Source: DASZHJ01 sp963735465 (GTDB lineage: Bacteria > Pseudomonadota > Alphaproteobacteria > ATCC43930 > CGMCC-115725). From it: a stretch of 64,000 nucleotides of DNA. Of this stretch, positions 63,163-64,000 are shown in pieces. The notes below the pieces were generated by a model. That model was not told the origin of the DNA, did not search any database, and saw only the letters and a program-made list of their open reading frames with translations. Within the stretch, counting starts at the first letter, position 1, and each line of letters opens with the position of its first letter. A program made the position numbers and the translations under genes. The stretch is from positions 3,658,001 to 3,722,000 of the forward strand of contig CAVTLA010000001.1 in NCBI GenBank assembly GCA_963735465.1, in the 5' to 3' direction.

Positions 63163-64000
63163 ATGCGCGCGCGACGGGTGGTGATGACGGAGGTGGGAGG
63201 GCCCGAGGTCCTGCGCTATGAGGAGGTCGAGGTGCCGTCGCCGGCGCCGGGCGAGGCGCTGATCCGGCAGACCGCCATCGGCCTCAACTTCATCGACATC
63301 CAGCACCGCACCGGCCGCTATCCCCTGCCGAGCTATCCCTCGCCCATCGGCATGGAGGGCGCGGGCATCGTCGAGGCGGTGGGGAACGGCGTGCACGAGG
63401 TGAAGCGCGGCGACCGCGTGGTCTATTCCTCGGGGCCGATCGGCGCCTATGCGGACCTCCGCGTGATGACGGCGGACCGCCTGGTGCCGCTGCCGCCGGG
63501 GATCTCCGAGGCGGTCGCCGCCGCGGTCCTGACCAAGGGCGTCACGGCGCAGTATCTCATCTTCACCACCTACGAGGTGAAGCCCGGCGACTGGATCCTG
63601 CTCCACGCGGCGGCGGGCGGCGTCGGCGTGCTGCTGAGCCAGTGGGCGTGCTATCTCGGCGCCCGCGTCATCGGCACCGTGAGCAGCGCCGAGAAAGCCG
63701 AGATCGCCCGCGCCAACGGCTGCGAGGCGGTCATCAACTACGCGACGGAGGATTTCGTCGACGGCGGTGATGCGCCTCACCGAGAACAAGGGCGTGCCCG
63801 TGGTCTACGACAGCGTCGGCAAGGACAGTTTCGAGCGCTCGCTGCGCTGCCTCAAGCCGCGCGGCATCCTCGCCTCCTTCGGCACCGCCTCCGGCCCGGT
63901 CCCGCCCCTCGACGTCTTCGACCTCAACCGGCTCGGCTCCCTCTACGTCACCAGCCCCGCCTTCGTCACCCACACGCGGGAGCGCAGCGAGCTCCTGAAG
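63163..64000 (+). CDS. NADPH:quinone oxidoreductase-like MDR protein, frameshifted, 3' truncated by window
   Basis: ATG 63163 follows AGGGAGCGGA. The GroES-like domain (AIGLNFIDIQHRTGRYPLPS, IGMEGAGIVEAVGNG) and Rossmann motif (LLHAAAGGVGVLLSQW) fit quinone oxidoreductases. The frame is lost near 63763: skipping one base gives DFVDAVMRLTENKGVPVVYD and an open frame to the window end (SFERSLRCLKPRGILASFGT). About 280 residues are visible and some 45 more are expected beyond. Because the frame breaks early it is easily missed by an ORF search. Confidence 0.85.
   Translation, partial: MRARRVVMTEVGGPEVLRYEEVEVPSPAPGEALIRQTAIGLNFIDIQHRTGRYPLPSYPSPIGMEGAGIVEAVGNGVHEVKRGDRVVYSSGPIGAYADLRVMTADRLVPLPPGISEAVAAAVLTKGVTAQYLIFTTYEVKPGDWILLHAAAGGVGVLLSQWACYLGARVIGTVSSAEKAEIARANGCEAVINYATEDFVDGGDAPHREQGRARGLRQRRQGQFRALAALPQAARHPRLLRHRLRPGPAPRRLRPQPARLPLRHQPRLRHPHAGAQRAPE

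Overview
The window is GC-rich bacterial DNA with dense, often 4-bp-overlapping operons, high-GC third codon positions, Tat-type substrate-binding proteins and two families of palindromic intergenic repeats (a ~110-bp element with TGCGTCCTTCGAC ends and a GTCATGCCCGGCC-type element). These repeats and the gene content fit a soil or environmental alphaproteobacterium; I cannot name a genus. About 60 protein genes are supported. No rRNA, tRNA, CRISPR array, integrase or transposase was seen.

Layout. 1-430: 3' end of a HyuA-like hydantoinase. 680-7102 (minus): a PotD/B/C/A-type ABC importer operon carrying a creatinase-like M24 protein, a luciferase-like (LLM) oxidoreductase and a NIPSNAP protein, divergent from a GntR/FCD regulator (7309-8026). 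8158-12224 (minus): AlaX-type editing protein, AraC regulator, enoyl-CoA hydratase and a CrtI-like FAD enzyme, divergent from an XRE-cupin (PuuR-type) regulator (12336). Two copies of one palindrome flank that regulator. 13061-20155 (plus): a second Pot-type importer followed by an NDP-forming acyl-CoA synthetase and an acyl-CoA dehydrogenase. 20171-22979: two paralogous PhyH dioxygenases around an isopenicillin-N-synthase-type oxygenase. 22955-26694 (minus): HpaB-type hydroxylase, M14 deacylase and M20 peptidase, divergent from a cupin protein.

27475-31643 (minus): an orphan peptide-type binding protein followed by the small and large subunits of an N,N-dimethylformamidase-like iron amidohydrolase, divergent from an isochorismatase-type hydrolase. 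32560-38435 (minus): D-aminoacylase, aldo/keto reductase, a secreted protein of about twelve ~40-residue propeller-like repeats, and an ABC membrane domain without ATPase. 38662-41735 (plus): an AtzG-like 63-residue protein with its amidase, then an acyl-CoA desaturase. 41739-46607 (minus): a complete coenzyme F420 operon (cofE-cofD-cofC-fbiC). 47009-58817 (plus): a Dpp-type importer in one run with a domain-fused hydrolase, FAD oxidoreductase, acyl-CoA synthetase, MDR dehydrogenase, thioesterase and VOC protein. 58820-64000: ABM, DinB, TrmB regulator, TetR remnant, SDR, SMP-30 lactonase and a quinone oxidoreductase running off the end.

Taken together this is a catabolic region: importers paired with amidases, deacylases, oxygenases and CoA-dependent oxidation genes for N-containing or carboxylic substrates that cannot be identified from sequence alone. 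A recurring oddity is that ten otherwise well-conserved genes carry eleven single-base-type frameshifts, concentrated in the first 10 kb and last 7 kb. Sequence or assembly error is the leading explanation, but decay is not excluded.
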